NCBI GenBank assembly: GCA_023667395.1
Contig: JAMPAC010000009.1
Location: 1-64,000 of the forward strand
Source: Blautia sp.
GTDB taxonomy: Bacteria; Bacillota; Clostridia; Lachnospirales; Lachnospiraceae
DNA: 64,000 nucleotides
Reading direction: 5' to 3'
The notes below the pieces were generated by a model. It was not told the DNA's origin. It made no database searches and saw only the letters and a program-made list of their open reading frames with translations. A program made the position numbers and the translations under genes. Below are positions 44,194 through 56,529 of the stretch, piece by piece. How positions within the stretch are numbered: position 1 is the stretch's first letter; each line of letters starts with the position of its first letter.

Positions 44194-45627
44194 TTATTCA
44201 AAAATACGGATATTTTCCTTTGTCAGATCCTGTATGATTTGGATCAGCGACTGAAAATCCGCAATCAACCCATTGGAACAGGTCTCTGCTTTCTCATAAA
44301 TCTGTCCTATCTCCCCGGTATGTCCGGAACGTATGGCGGAAATCATTTCCGTACCGTATGTATGGAATGTTTTATGTTTTTCCTCAAGACCGTTCCATAT
44401 CCCTGTCACATTAGGATTCAGGGGCTTAAACGCATAATAGAAACGTCCCAGCCCGCATTTTCTGTAGTCCGTTTGCAATACTCTAATCTGTCCTGTCTGT
44501 GCTATATCTTTTAAGGTGTTAAGCCAGTTCCTGTGCGCATCTATGGCGCTGTTTAAGCAGTTGATGACCACCTGGTTATCCAGCATATAAAAGGCATCCT
44601 GCGCCATGGATCCCATGATCTGCGCGGATTCTTCCAAATGCTTCTCAATGGTTTTGGAAGGTTCCACAAGTTCCGCAATGGAATGACTGGAAACAGTCAG
44701 TGAGGCAGTATCTTCATTTAATTCCTGGCACTCCTCATTCACATACTGCATCTGGTTGTCCAATTCGTTCATGGAACTGCTGATCTCCTCACTGACAGCG
44801 GCAAGGGAGGAAACGGAATCGGAAATATGATCCATGCTGGCACGGTTATTTTCCGTGATCTTCCACACATTTCGGATATTTTCATTGATATGCTCCATTT
44901 TCGCAACAGTGGTATCCACACTGGCGGAACTTTTCTGGGACGCGGCCTCAATGTTGGTCACAAAGGCTCCCATCTTCCCTGTCAGGGACTTCGTTTCATC
45001 CGCAAGCTTACGAATTTCATCCGCCACCACCGCGAATCCTTTTCCTGCTTCCCCCGCCCGGGCCGCTTCTATGGAAGCGTTCAGCGCCAAGAGATTGGTC
45101 TGGGCAGAAATGGAACTGATCGCTTCGATGGCCTGATTCATGTTCTGGATGATATCAAGCAATCCATATATGTCTTCTTTCATCTCCTGCGCAGTGGAAA
45201 TGGCGGAAGATGAAAGCCCCGTAATGGAGGTAAGTTCATTCTCACAATTACGGATATCTTCCATGACCTTATTTGATTCATCAGCTACTTCAATGATCGT
45301 GGAAGTAAGGTTTTCATGCGCTTTTGACACTTCGGCGGCAATGTTCGCCGTTGCCCCGGCCGATTCACTGATGGCGTTTACAGCGGTCGAAATGGCGGTA
45401 TTAATCTGCTCCACAGTGGCCACATTCGTTTCCAGCGTAAGATCCATGGCACTCATCTGGATCACAGCGTCCATATTTTTCATCACAGCCTGCTCGAATT
45501 CTTTTCTTCCTTTCATCAGACGCTGATGAACGCTGTTCCATTCTCCGTTAGATGGATTATACTGCATATCAACAAGCCTTGAAATAGAATTGACAATAGA
45601 ATTTGAAGCTTTTTTCCTGATTTTCAT
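44194..45627 (-). CDS. Cytoplasmic chemoreceptor with C-terminal CZB zinc-binding domain
   Basis: 477 residues without a membrane helix. The signalling domain spans about 50-330, with the conserved tip [21 protein letters not shown] near 170-190. The C-terminal domain (about 365-475) has the chemoreceptor zinc-binding pattern: His in AHRNW, Cys in YRKCGLGRF, and two His in EKHKTFH. CZB domains bind zinc and can sense hypochlorite or zinc. A TTGACA promoter lies upstream. It heads an operon with the 1129-residue kinase, so it may act on that kinase or on a flagellar CheA elsewhere. Confidence 0.92.
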   Translation of the reverse strand: MKIRKKASNSIVNSISRLVDMQYNPSNGEWNSVHQRLMKGRKEFEQAVMKNMDAVIQMSAMDLTLETNVATVEQINTAISTAVNAISESAGATANIAAEVSKAHENLTSTIIEVADESNKVMEDIRNCENELTSITGLSSSAISTAQEMKEDIYGLLDIIQNMNQAIEAISSISAQTNLLALNASIEAARAGEAGKGFAVVADEIRKLADETKSLTGKMGAFVTNIEAASQKSSASVDTTVAKMEHINENIRNVWKITENNRASMDHISDSVSSLAAVSEEISSSMNELDNQMQYVNEECQELNEDTASLTVSSHSIAELVEPSKTIEKHLEESAQIMGSMAQDAFYMLDNQVVINCLNSAIDAHRNWLNTLKDIAQTGQIRVLQTDYRKCGLGRFYYAFKPLNPNVTGIWNGLEEKHKTFHTYGTEMISAIRSGHTGEIGQIYEKAETCSNGLIADFQSLIQIIQDLTKENIRIFE

Positions 45628-45667
45628 AACCCCTTTTCCTTTCTGTTCCCCCTATGATTCTAAAAAC

Positions 45668-45696
45668 AATTTTAGCATTTTCATGTGGTTTGTCAA
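45668..45696 (-). promoter_or_regulatory. Promoter of the CZB chemoreceptor operon
   Basis: TTGACA (45696-45691), 17 bases, TAAATT (45673-45668) on the minus strand. Confidence 0.6.
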
Positions 45697-45698
45697 CG

Positions 45699-45734
45699 AA
45701 AAAAGGCATATGCTTTTCAACACATGCCTTTTAT
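45699..45734 (-). terminator. Terminator of the BlaI-BlaR1 operon
   Basis: On the minus strand an AAAAGGCATGTG/CATATGCCTTTT stem with one mismatch is followed by a T-run. It places repeat copy B inside the 3' untranslated region of the blaR1 transcript. A separate GCCGCC/GGCGGC hairpin lies at 45746-45760. Confidence 0.75.
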
Positions 45735-45791
45735 TCATATCCATGCCGCCTGCGGCGGCACAAACCAATCCAACAGAACCTAACCAGTTCC

Positions 45792-45958
45792 GGGAAGAAT
45801 GCTGTCCAAAGAGGTGTGCTATGCACTTTCTTGCGTTCTTCAGGGTGAAAAAAGTCTGCAAAGCAGACTTAGAATTTCTTTGCATGCGGATTTATCCGCA
45901 TTACGCCCCTTTGGCGTGAGCCAAAATTGCTAACGCAATTAGAAATTCTTTTCACCCT
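45792..45958 (-). repeat. Multi-hairpin intergenic repeat, copy B
   Basis: Same layout as copy A at 30137-30267: outer stem AGGGTGAAAA/TTTTCACCCT, second stem AGAATTTCT/AGAAATTCT, hairpins AATTGC/GCAATT, ACGCC/GGCGT and ATGCGGAT/ATCCGCAT, plus AAGTCTGC/GCAGACTT, which copy A lacks. The distal end carries GAAGAACGC/GCATTCTTC. Several stems differ from copy A by paired substitutions. The element starts at the TAG stop codon of the BlaR1-like gene. Confidence 0.85.
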
Positions 45959-48176
45959 ATTCCCTTACAGCCCGGAAGAACACTCCCTCATACCAGATCA
46001 GGGCGTTATTCGCGTCGATCTGGTAAAAATACCGTCCAAACAGCGGAGCGGAATCCTCTACTCCCTCCAGTTCAAAATAGTCAAACTCCGTCACGGATAG
46101 CCCCATGGTGTCAAGATTCGTTCTAAATCCTTCCTCAAACTGGCTGGCGTAAATTTTCTCTTTCCTGTAATTTTCCACAGTATAAGCCGGAACATCATAA
46201 TTATAAGGCTGAGAACCCATATAATACCAATATCTGCCATACTCCAAATGAATATCCTCAAAGCTTTTGATCTCTTCATCGGATAATGCGTAGATTCCCG
46301 CAGGCGGGATATGTTCCGTCACTTTCCATTTTCCATAAATGGTTGTTCCAGCAAAATAATCCTGATACTCCGGCTGGGCTGTAAAATTCTGTATATCGGT
46401 GATCGTCTTCTGGTCATGGAAATTGTTATACGCTTCTTCCAGGCTTCCTTCTTCCACAAAATTCCCATTTTCCCTGCCAGTGTAAATACGGGCTTCCAAA
46501 AGCGTATCTTCTGCAGGTCCGCCCTCGTCAAAAATATAATTTGTTATGGTGATCACATCCGTATAACCGTCACCGTTGATATCGGGAAAAGAGACTGCTG
46601 CCACATTATGAAATTTCCAGATATTTTTATCCTGCCGGATACTATGTCCTCCAAAGGTATAGAGCACCTGTCCGTTCTGGAGCAGTTTGAAAGCCACGTC
46701 TTCACCTGGGTTGAATTCCGTGTTTGGGGCATAGGCAGCGAAAGTTACCTGACCATGAGGGTTAAATTCCACGTCAAAGGATTGTCCCGTTATCATGCCG
46801 TCGTTCCCCGTACTGTTTGCTCCGCCGCTTGTCTGTACACCGTTATTTCCTGCGCTTCCTGTTCCGCCGCCTGTCTGTACGCCGTTGTTTCCTGCGCTTC
46901 CTGTTCCGTTGCCTGGCTGTATACCGCCGTTTCCTGTGCCGTTTATTTCATTGTCTGCTTGTATGCCGTTTCCCTCATTGTCCGCTCTACCGCCTGCCTG
47001 TATGCCTATGCTTCCCTCATTGTCCGTTCCTGAACTGCCCGTTCCCTCGGCATCAATTTTTGGAACAGTCATAAAGGCAGCCGTACAGAATACCGCCAGC
47101 ATTATCACCAAACCTATGACCATAATACTGCCGTTTTTCTTCCGCGCCAAGTTTCGCACCCTTCTTTCCGTGTGGGACTCCCCAAAGGCAAGTCCTATGG
47201 ACAGACCGCTGCGCTTCTCCGCAAAGGAGAGGAGTGTCCTGGCATAAGATTTCTTCTCCTCTGGCGACGCATTCCGCAGAACCGATTCATCACAGAACAT
47301 TTCCATATCCTGATTCATCTTAAATACTGCCATCCACACCAGCGGATTCCACCAATGTAGGCAGATGCAGAAAGTCCCTATCAGCCGGATTAGCGGATCA
47401 TGATGTCTGATGTGGGTCTGCTCATGCTTTAAAATCTGGTAGCCTTCCTGCTTTGTCAGGCCATAGGGCATGATAATCCTGGGTCTGATAATCCCCAACA
47501 CAAAGGGCGAATCAATCCTGTCGCAGAACCATACGTTCTGTTTTCCTCTGACTGCGGCGGAAACCCTGCGCTTCATGACCAGGTACTGCACTGTATAGAA
47601 AATGAAAAATACTCCTGTTCCTGCCAGATAAATTATGGAAAGAATGTTCAAAATTCCTGTTGAACCGGATGACGCCGAATTGGATGTTTTCTGTAAAAAT
47701 TCCGCTATTATATTTTCATGATTCGATGTATGATTGCCGCTGGATAAATTATCATTTTCCAAATGATTCGCATTGGCATCTTTTTCTGGAGATAGCGGAT
47801 ATACTCCATTTTCTTCCATTCCAATTCCGGCGTTTATATCTTTCGGCAACTCACCCAAAAGATTATTTTCCTGCCCGGAAATATCCGCCTGTGTTCCTTG
47901 GCCGTCTGGCAGCAGTCTTTCTAAATCGCGATCTCCTCCTACCGGAATTCCCCCATTGCGCACGATTCCGTCAGGGCGTATGGTCTCCGGCTGCAGGCTG
48001 AAAGGCGCTTCCACAAAAACAGGACACAGAAGCCTCACACCCACCAGCATCCACAGAAAATACATATATACTTTTGGATACTTTTTCAGGAAAAACCTGA
48101 CTGCCAGAACTACAAGGATCAAAATACCGGCCTGCAGGCTCATGCTCCACAACCTGCTGATTACCTCCATCATCAT
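45957..48176 (-). CDS. BlaR1/MecR1-like M56 metallopeptidase with unusual extracellular domain
   Basis: 739 residues from the ATG at 48176 (AGGAGG ten bases upstream); the frame open to 48389 is non-conserved. Four to five helices in the first 370 residues surround the M56 zinc peptidase motif HEQTHIRHHD, with FCDESVLRNA after it. A Gly/Asn/Thr-rich repetitive linker (about 395-470) follows the last helix. The outer domain is not a penicillin-binding domain: it has an FG-GAP-like FPDINGDGYTDVI and a C-terminal region of unknown type. The BlaI-type repressor gene lies 88 bases upstream, so the pair should sense an envelope signal by repressor cleavage. Confidence 0.85.
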   Translation of the reverse strand: MMMEVISRLWSMSLQAGILILVVLAVRFFLKKYPKVYMYFLWMLVGVRLLCPVFVEAPFSLQPETIRPDGIVRNGGIPVGGDRDLERLLPDGQGTQADISGQENNLLGELPKDINAGIGMEENGVYPLSPEKDANANHLENDNLSSGNHTSNHENIIAEFLQKTSNSASSGSTGILNILSIIYLAGTGVFFIFYTVQYLVMKRRVSAAVRGKQNVWFCDRIDSPFVLGIIRPRIIMPYGLTKQEGYQILKHEQTHIRHHDPLIRLIGTFCICLHWWNPLVWMAVFKMNQDMEMFCDESVLRNASPEEKKSYARTLLSFAEKRSGLSIGLAFGESHTERRVRNLARKKNGSIMVIGLVIMLAVFCTAAFMTVPKIDAEGTGSSGTDNEGSIGIQAGGRADNEGNGIQADNEINGTGNGGIQPGNGTGSAGNNGVQTGGGTGSAGNNGVQTSGGANSTGNDGMITGQSFDVEFNPHGQVTFAAYAPNTEFNPGEDVAFKLLQNGQVLYTFGGHSIRQDKNIWKFHNVAAVSFPDINGDGYTDVITITNYIFDEGGPAEDTLLEARIYTGRENGNFVEEGSLEEAYNNFHDQKTITDIQNFTAQPEYQDYFAGTTIYGKWKVTEHIPPAGIYALSDEEIKSFEDIHLEYGRYWYYMGSQPYNYDVPAYTVENYRKEKIYASQFEEGFRTNLDTMGLSVTEFDYFELEGVEDSAPLFGRYFYQIDANNALIWYEGVFFRAVRE
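46780..47050. repeat. Degenerate tandem repeats in the BlaR1-like linker
   Basis: Units of about 45 bases encode repeated GTGSAGNNGVQTGG-like segments, followed by shorter GIQ(A/P)-DNE units. Copy number may vary between strains through slippage. Confidence 0.7.
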
Positions 48177-48264
48177 ACCTGATAAGCCTCCTGTCTCGGA
48201 TCTTCTGTGACTTTCGCTTACGCTCCACTCACAAAAGCATTCCGCAAGAACATCTTCCAGACAA

Positions 48265-48612
48265 TTACATCTGATCGATGATCTGCCTGATCTTGTCCGC
48301 ATCCTCCCTGGATAACTTCCTGTCCTTAAGAAAAGCGGCAAAGAAAGCGGGAATGTTTCCCTTGCTGGTGCGTTGTAACAGTTCCTCACTATCCTGTCTG
48401 TCCACTTCCTCTTTCGTCACCAGGGCGGATACGATGGTGTTCTCATTTTTCACAATGCCTTTGTCGATCAGTTTCTTGATTACGGTATAGGTGGTGGATT
48501 TCTTCCATCCAAGCTGCTCGTTGCACAGCTGTACCAGTTTCGGGCTGGCAATGGGTTCATTTTCCCATAAAATGTTTAAAAAGCGGTATTCTCCTTCATA
48601 TATTTTTTCCAT
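48265..48612 (-). CDS. BlaI/MecI-family transcriptional repressor
   Basis: 115 residues, close to the usual 120-128. The winged helix occupies about 5-75 (EYRFLNILWENEP, SPKLVQLCNEQLGWKKSTTYTVIKKLIDKG). The C-terminal dimerisation helices follow, and the LVTKEEVDRQDSE region lies where BlaI proteins are cleaved. Two GTCTAT-type dyads overlap its own promoter. It is first in an operon with the M56 peptidase gene, the classical arrangement in which the peptidase triggers loss of the repressor. The target is not necessarily a beta-lactamase, since none is here. Confidence 0.92.
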   Translation of the reverse strand: MEKIYEGEYRFLNILWENEPIASPKLVQLCNEQLGWKKSTTYTVIKKLIDKGIVKNENTIVSALVTKEEVDRQDSEELLQRTSKGNIPAFFAAFLKDRKLSREDADKIRQIIDQM

Positions 48613-48631
48613 GAATGCTTACACCTCCTCA

Positions 48632-48671
48632 GTCTATACTTATAGACTAATTATAGTCTATCACTATAGAC
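48632..48671. promoter_or_regulatory. Twin operator for the BlaI-like repressor
   Basis: Two 16-base dyads of the form GTCTAT-N4-ATAGAC lie at 48632-48647 and 48656-48671, 24 bases centre to centre. The first extends to AGTCTATA-CT-TATAGACT. A TTGACA -35 lies at 48683-48678, so the dyads cover the -10 and start region. The half-site differs from the TACA/TGTA operators of staphylococcal BlaI. Confidence 0.75.
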
Positions 48672-48736
48672 CAGAGATGTCAATACATTTATCATTTTTC
48701 AGTAAAACACGGTGTTTTTGAAATGAATCCTGAATA

Positions 48737-49480
48737 TTAATAAAGCGTTGCATACAAATATTGGCTGCCTCTTTTTCCCACTCTGGTCACTACTTCCACA
48801 TGGTACAGGATGTTCAGCACGGTCTGCGCCAGCGAAACGGAAATATGCGCCGCTTTGGCAAATTCCTTTGAGGTAAATTCATCCTCCAGTTCATAGGGTA
48901 CGAACTGCATATAATCCTTTGGACAATTGATTTCCACTTCCTCCACCAGTTCCATGGGAATCCTGTCATAGCGGGTGGAACCCTTTTTCTTATCCCTGCT
49001 CCATCCGTTTAAAAGTTTATATTCCTCCACATCCATAAGCGCCAGCTTCAAGTGCAGATTCGGTTCTTTCAGAAACGGTTTTATCTTATATAATTCCGGA
49101 AAGACAAAATAGGGATTTCCCTTTACGGGAGATTTCCGTCTCTGGCTTAGTTCCCCTGATTCCTCATCTATCCAGATGATCCATTTTTCCCTTGGAATGG
49201 GATAGACGATGGTAACGGGATAAAGGGGCAGGAAGTATTTCAGTTTTTCCCTCATCTTATTAAACTGCCTGGTCTGAATCTCTATGATTTCACCGTCCGC
49301 ATAAATATCCGCCACGAAATTTTCTATGGGAATCTCCTGCCTGTCCTCATCCGGTTCATAATAATTCTTCAAAATGGCATGAACCGTTTTCTCCGATAAA
49401 GTACCAATTCCGAGCCGTTGTCTGTCCACACCGACTATTTTCTTTTTCGCGTTTTCAAAAGCTTCCTTATTCGGCATCAT
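48737..49480 (-). CDS. Unknown protein, possible nuclease-fold domain with winged helix
   Basis: 247 residues, soluble. The region SEKTVHAILKNYYEPDE, then NFVADIYADGEIIEIQTRQF (about 30-75) places Glu, Asp and an E-x-Q in the spacing of PD-(D/E)XK nuclease folds. The C-terminus (about 200-247, FTSKEFAKAAHISVSLAQTVLNIL) looks like a winged helix. The fold assignment is by eye. It is 22 bases downstream of tcdA and probably co-transcribed. GGAG lies six bases before the ATG. The alternative is a conserved protein of unrelated function. Confidence 0.6.
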   Translation of the reverse strand: MMPNKEAFENAKKKIVGVDRQRLGIGTLSEKTVHAILKNYYEPDEDRQEIPIENFVADIYADGEIIEIQTRQFNKMREKLKYFLPLYPVTIVYPIPREKWIIWIDEESGELSQRRKSPVKGNPYFVFPELYKIKPFLKEPNLHLKLALMDVEEYKLLNGWSRDKKKGSTRYDRIPMELVEEVEINCPKDYMQFVPYELEDEFTSKEFAKAAHISVSLAQTVLNILYHVEVVTRVGKRGSQYLYATLY

Positions 49481-49502
49481 AATTTACTCCAATTGGTATC
49501 AC

Positions 49503-50270
49503 TCAACAGTCAGCGCATAAATCCCTGATCACTTCTCCTGCAATGATCAGTCCTGCCACAGAGGGCACAAACGCCACGCTTCCCGGAATGGCGCGCTTTC
49601 CTGTGGGCGGCTCTTCCACTGATGATTTTCCGATTATTTTCTGTTCTATTTCCTGGCTGACAGTTTCCTGATCTGCCGGAAGCCGAACGGGAATTTCTTC
49701 CGAATATACCACTTTCAGTTTTTTGATATTTCTCTTTTTCAGTTCATGGCGCATTACCTTTGCCAGGGGACATACTTTTGTCTGGTAAATATCCGCCACC
49801 TTAAACTGACTGGCATCCAGTTTGTTTCCGGCGCCCATGCTGCTGATAACAGGGATTTTCTTTTCATCCGCTGTCACTGCCAGCTGAATTTTCGCCGTCA
49901 CCGTATCCACCGCGTCCACAATATAATCATATTCGGTAAAGGGAAATTCGTCCGTATTTTCAGGCAGGAAAAAGCTTTTATAAATCCTCACATCCGCATC
50001 CGGATTGATCTCCAGAATGCGTTCTCTCATCACTTCCACCTTATCCCTGCCTATGGTTTTATGGGTGGCGATGATCTGCCTGTTCAGATTTGTCAGGGAT
50101 ACCTTATCATTGTCTATCAGGTCAAAATATCCTACCCCGCTCCTTGCAAGAGCCTCGCACACATAGCCGCCCACCCCGCCTACTCCGAAGACGGCCACAC
50201 GAGATTTTTTCAATTTCTCCATGGCAGTTTTTCCCAATAATAGTTCTGTTCTCGCAAATTGATCTGACAT
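49503..50270 (-). CDS. tcdA: tRNA threonylcarbamoyladenosine dehydratase
   Basis: 255 residues, ThiF/E1-like. The nucleotide-binding GVGGVGGYVCEALARSG (about 29-45), the DNDKVSLTNLNRQ segment that coordinates ATP and the DAVDTVTAK motif are diagnostic of TcdA (YgdL/CsdL). It cyclises the t6A base at position 37 of ANN-decoding tRNAs using ATP. GAGG precedes the ATG by seven bases. It follows the gyrBA terminator, so it should have its own promoter. Confidence 0.92.
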   Translation of the reverse strand: MSDQFARTELLLGKTAMEKLKKSRVAVFGVGGVGGYVCEALARSGVGYFDLIDNDKVSLTNLNRQIIATHKTIGRDKVEVMRERILEINPDADVRIYKSFFLPENTDEFPFTEYDYIVDAVDTVTAKIQLAVTADEKKIPVISSMGAGNKLDASQFKVADIYQTKVCPLAKVMRHELKKRNIKKLKVVYSEEIPVRLPADQETVSQEIEQKIIGKSSVEEPPTGKRAIPGSVAFVPSVAGLIIAGEVIRDLCADC

Positions 50271-50303
50271 TTTTATACCTCACATTTTGCTTTTCAATCT
50301 AAG

Positions 50304-50335
50304 AAAAAGAGCCCATTATCCCATGAGCCCTTTTT
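50304..50335 (-). terminator. Terminator after gyrA
   Basis: On the minus strand AAAAAGGGCTCAT pairs fully with ATGGGCTCTTTTT (two G-U pairs) and ends in TTTTTC. Confidence 0.8.
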
Positions 50336-50357
50336 CATTCTGTTTTACAGTCAATTA

Positions 50358-52901
50358 TTATGAATCACTCTCTTTGGAATCATCTTCCTCCAAAACGCTA
50401 TCTTCAGGAATCTCCTCCAGGGCATCATCCACATTTTCAAATTCCTGTTCACCGTTGGAAATTTTTCCTCTTACCTTGGCGATCTTGGCTACTTTCACGC
50501 CCTGATCCAGATTGATCATCTTGACGCCGGAGGTGATCCTGCCCAGCTTGGAGATATCCTGCGCCCGAAGCTGGATGATGATTCCGCCGTCCGTGATCAT
50601 CATGATCTCGTTTTCTTCCTCCACGGCCTTGGCGCCGATTACGTCGCCGGTTTTATCGGTAATCTTATAGCATTTGACGCCTTTACCACCGCGCTTCTGA
50701 ACCGTAAATTCTTTCAGGTTCGTGCGTTTGCCCAGACCATTTTCAGATACAATCAACATGTAATCGCCCTGGCTCTGCAGCTGCATCCCTACAATCTCGT
50801 CGCCGTCGGACAGGTTCATACCGATCACGCCCATGGAACTCCTGCCGGTAGTCCTTACATCCGTCTCCTGAAAGCGGATGCACATGCCCTGTTTTGTCAC
50901 CAGGAATATCTCGCTATCCTTGTCGGTAACTTTTACCTCGATCAGTTCATCGTCATCTTTCAGATTAATGGCCATCAGGCCGTTCTTGCGGACATTGGCA
51001 AATTCCATAAGGGAGGTTTTCTTCACAATCCCATTTTTCGTTACCATAAAAAGACGCTTGTCTTCATCATATTCCTTAATAGGAATCATGGCTGTTATCT
51101 TCTCTCCCGGGGAAAGCTGCAGCAAGTTGATCACAGCGGTACCCCTGGCAGTTCTGCCCGCCTCGGGAATCTCATAGGCTTTCAAACGGTAAACACGCCC
51201 AAAGCTGGTAAAGAAATTCAGGTAATGATGGGTAGTGGTCATCAGCAGATCCTCAATGAAATCATCCTCAATGGTCTGCATTCCCTTTATCCCCTTGCCG
51301 CCACGGTTCTGCGCCTTAAAATTATCCACGGTCATCCTCTTGATATATCCAAGGTTCGTCATGGCGATCACCGTATTACCATAAGGGATCAAGTCTTCCA
51401 TGGAGATATCCGTCTCGTCATACCCGATCTTACTCCGGCGGTCATCCCCATACTTATCGGAAATCTCAACAATCTCCTTTTTGATCACACCAAGCAGAAG
51501 CTTTTCATCGGCAAGGATCGCCTTTAACTCCGCAATCTTAACCTGTAATTCCTGATGTTCATTCTCAAGCTTCTCTCTTTCCAGACCGGTGAGGGCACGG
51601 AGACGCATATCCACGATTGCCTGAGCCTGGGCATCGGAAAGTTCAAACCTTTCGATCAGCCTGTCCTTTGCAATCTGGGTATTCTGGCTGCTGCGGATAA
51701 TGGAAATCACTTCGTCAATATAATCAAGCGCCTTTAACAGACCCTGTAAAATATGATCCCTTTCCTCCGCCTTGTTCAGATCGTATTTTGTTCTTCTGGT
51801 GACTACATCTTCCTGATGCTTCAGGTAATGGTTCAGCATATCAAGCAGACTCATGACCTTGGGCTCGTTATTCACCAGAGCCAGCATGATCACGCCGAAA
51901 GTATCCTGCAGCTGGGTATGCTTATAAAGCTGGTTCAAAATTACATTGGCGTTGGCGTCTTTCCTCAGTTCAATGACAACCCTGACGCCTTCCCTGTTGG
52001 ACTCGTCCCTGATATCAGTGATCCCGTCAATCTTTTTCAGCTTTACAAGCTCCGCTATCTTAACGATCAGGTTTGCCTTGTTCACCATATAAGGCAGTTC
52101 CGTGGCAATGATCTGGCTCTTGCCGTTAGGCAGCGTCTCAATATTCGTCACGGCCCGGACAACGATCTTGCCCCGGCCCGTCCGGTATGCCTCCTCGCAG
52201 CCCCTTGTACCAAGAATCAGGCCGCCTGTAGGAAAATCGGGAGCCTTAACAATCTCAAGGATTTCCTCAATGGAAGTAGCCCTGCCCTCCTCCACCTTAT
52301 TGTCAATAATCCTGGTAACAGCTTTCACCACCTCACGGAGATTATGAGGCGGAATATTGGTAGCCATACCTACTGCAATACCGGTAGTTCCGTTTACCAG
52401 CAGATTAGGATAACGGCTGGGCAGGACAACCGGTTCTTTCTCCGTGTCGTCAAAGTTAGGCACGAAATCAACAGTATTCTTATTGATATCCGCGAGCAGT
52501 TCCATGGAAATTTTGGAAAGCCTTGCCTCGGTATAACGCATTGCCGCCGCGCCATCGCCGTCCATGGAACCGAAATTGCCGTGGCCATCCACAAGGGGAT
52601 ATCTGGTAGACCATTCCTGCGCCATATTCACCAGGGCGCCGTAAATGGAACTGTCCCCATGGGGATGATATTTACCCATGGTATCACCTACGATACGGGC
52701 GCTTTTCCTGTGAGGCTTGTCAGGACCGTTATTTAATTCGATCATGGAGTAAAGGACACGCCGCTGAACAGGCTTCAGGCCGTCCCTGACGTCCGGAAGC
52801 GCACGGGAAGCGATCACGCTCATGGCATAATCTATGTAAAAGGTTTCCATCCGCTCCTTTAAATCTACCTCATGAATCTTATCAAAAATATCGTCGTTCA
52901 T
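50358..52901 (-). CDS. gyrA: DNA gyrase subunit A
   Basis: 847 residues, the usual length. The breakage-reunion domain has [16 protein letters not shown], the quinolone region [17 protein letters not shown] and the catalytic tyrosine in [12 protein letters not shown]. The coiled-coil tower lies near 390-470. The C-terminal beta-pinwheel has the GyrA box QRGGKGVK and related repeats. The tail is acidic and serine-rich. It negatively supercoils DNA together with GyrB, encoded 69 bases upstream in the same operon. Confidence 0.98.
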   Translation of the reverse strand: MNDDIFDKIHEVDLKERMETFYIDYAMSVIASRALPDVRDGLKPVQRRVLYSMIELNNGPDKPHRKSARIVGDTMGKYHPHGDSSIYGALVNMAQEWSTRYPLVDGHGNFGSMDGDGAAAMRYTEARLSKISMELLADINKNTVDFVPNFDDTEKEPVVLPSRYPNLLVNGTTGIAVGMATNIPPHNLREVVKAVTRIIDNKVEEGRATSIEEILEIVKAPDFPTGGLILGTRGCEEAYRTGRGKIVVRAVTNIETLPNGKSQIIATELPYMVNKANLIVKIAELVKLKKIDGITDIRDESNREGVRVVIELRKDANANVILNQLYKHTQLQDTFGVIMLALVNNEPKVMSLLDMLNHYLKHQEDVVTRRTKYDLNKAEERDHILQGLLKALDYIDEVISIIRSSQNTQIAKDRLIERFELSDAQAQAIVDMRLRALTGLEREKLENEHQELQVKIAELKAILADEKLLLGVIKKEIVEISDKYGDDRRSKIGYDETDISMEDLIPYGNTVIAMTNLGYIKRMTVDNFKAQNRGGKGIKGMQTIEDDFIEDLLMTTTHHYLNFFTSFGRVYRLKAYEIPEAGRTARGTAVINLLQLSPGEKITAMIPIKEYDEDKRLFMVTKNGIVKKTSLMEFANVRKNGLMAINLKDDDELIEVKVTDKDSEIFLVTKQGMCIRFQETDVRTTGRSSMGVIGMNLSDGDEIVGMQLQSQGDYMLIVSENGLGKRTNLKEFTVQKRGGKGVKCYKITDKTGDVIGAKAVEEENEIMMITDGGIIIQLRAQDISKLGRITSGVKMINLDQGVKVAKIAKVRGKISNGEQEFENVDDALEEIPEDSVLEEDDSKESDS

Positions 52902-52970
52902 AATACCTCTTTCTTTTCTGAGAATATTTTAAGCAATGTTTCGAGGCTGATTCTGAATCGTTCTGCTGTC

Positions 52971-56250
<3,280 letters not shown>

Positions 56251-56290
56251 TCTCATACTCCTGTCCGCTTTTGCGGGCATTCTATTCCAG

Positions 56291-56497
56291 TTACTCTATT
56301 TTGATCGTTTCTCCGGCAAATTCCACCATATCGCCTGCAACAAGCTTTTTGCCGCGCTGTAATTCCGTCTGGCCGTTCACCTTTACCTTACCGCCCTGAA
56401 CCGCGTATTTTGCATCCACGCCGGATTCTACCAGACCGGCGGCTTTCAACGCCTGGCCAAGCTTAATAAAATCGTCCCTCAAATGAAGTATTTCCAT
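56291..56497 (-). CDS. yaaA: S4-domain RNA-binding protein (YaaA-like)
   Basis: 68 residues, a single S4 domain: IKLGQALKAAGLVESGVDAK, then VNGQTELQRGKKL. It is the small gene regularly found between dnaN and recF in Firmicutes, linked to ribosome assembly in Bacillus subtilis. AAAGGATGG precedes the start. The symbol is used here in the B. subtilis sense, not the E. coli one. Confidence 0.93.
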   Translation of the reverse strand: MEILHLRDDFIKLGQALKAAGLVESGVDAKYAVQGGKVKVNGQTELQRGKKLVAGDMVEFAGETIKIE

Positions 56498-56529
56498 TTT
56501 TATCCATCCTTTTCACATTTCTTACACTT

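Noticed and set aside
46311..47247. Plus-strand open frames rich in Cys, Phe and Pro
   Set aside because: They are frame shadows of the repetitive Gly/Asn linker in the BlaR1-like gene.
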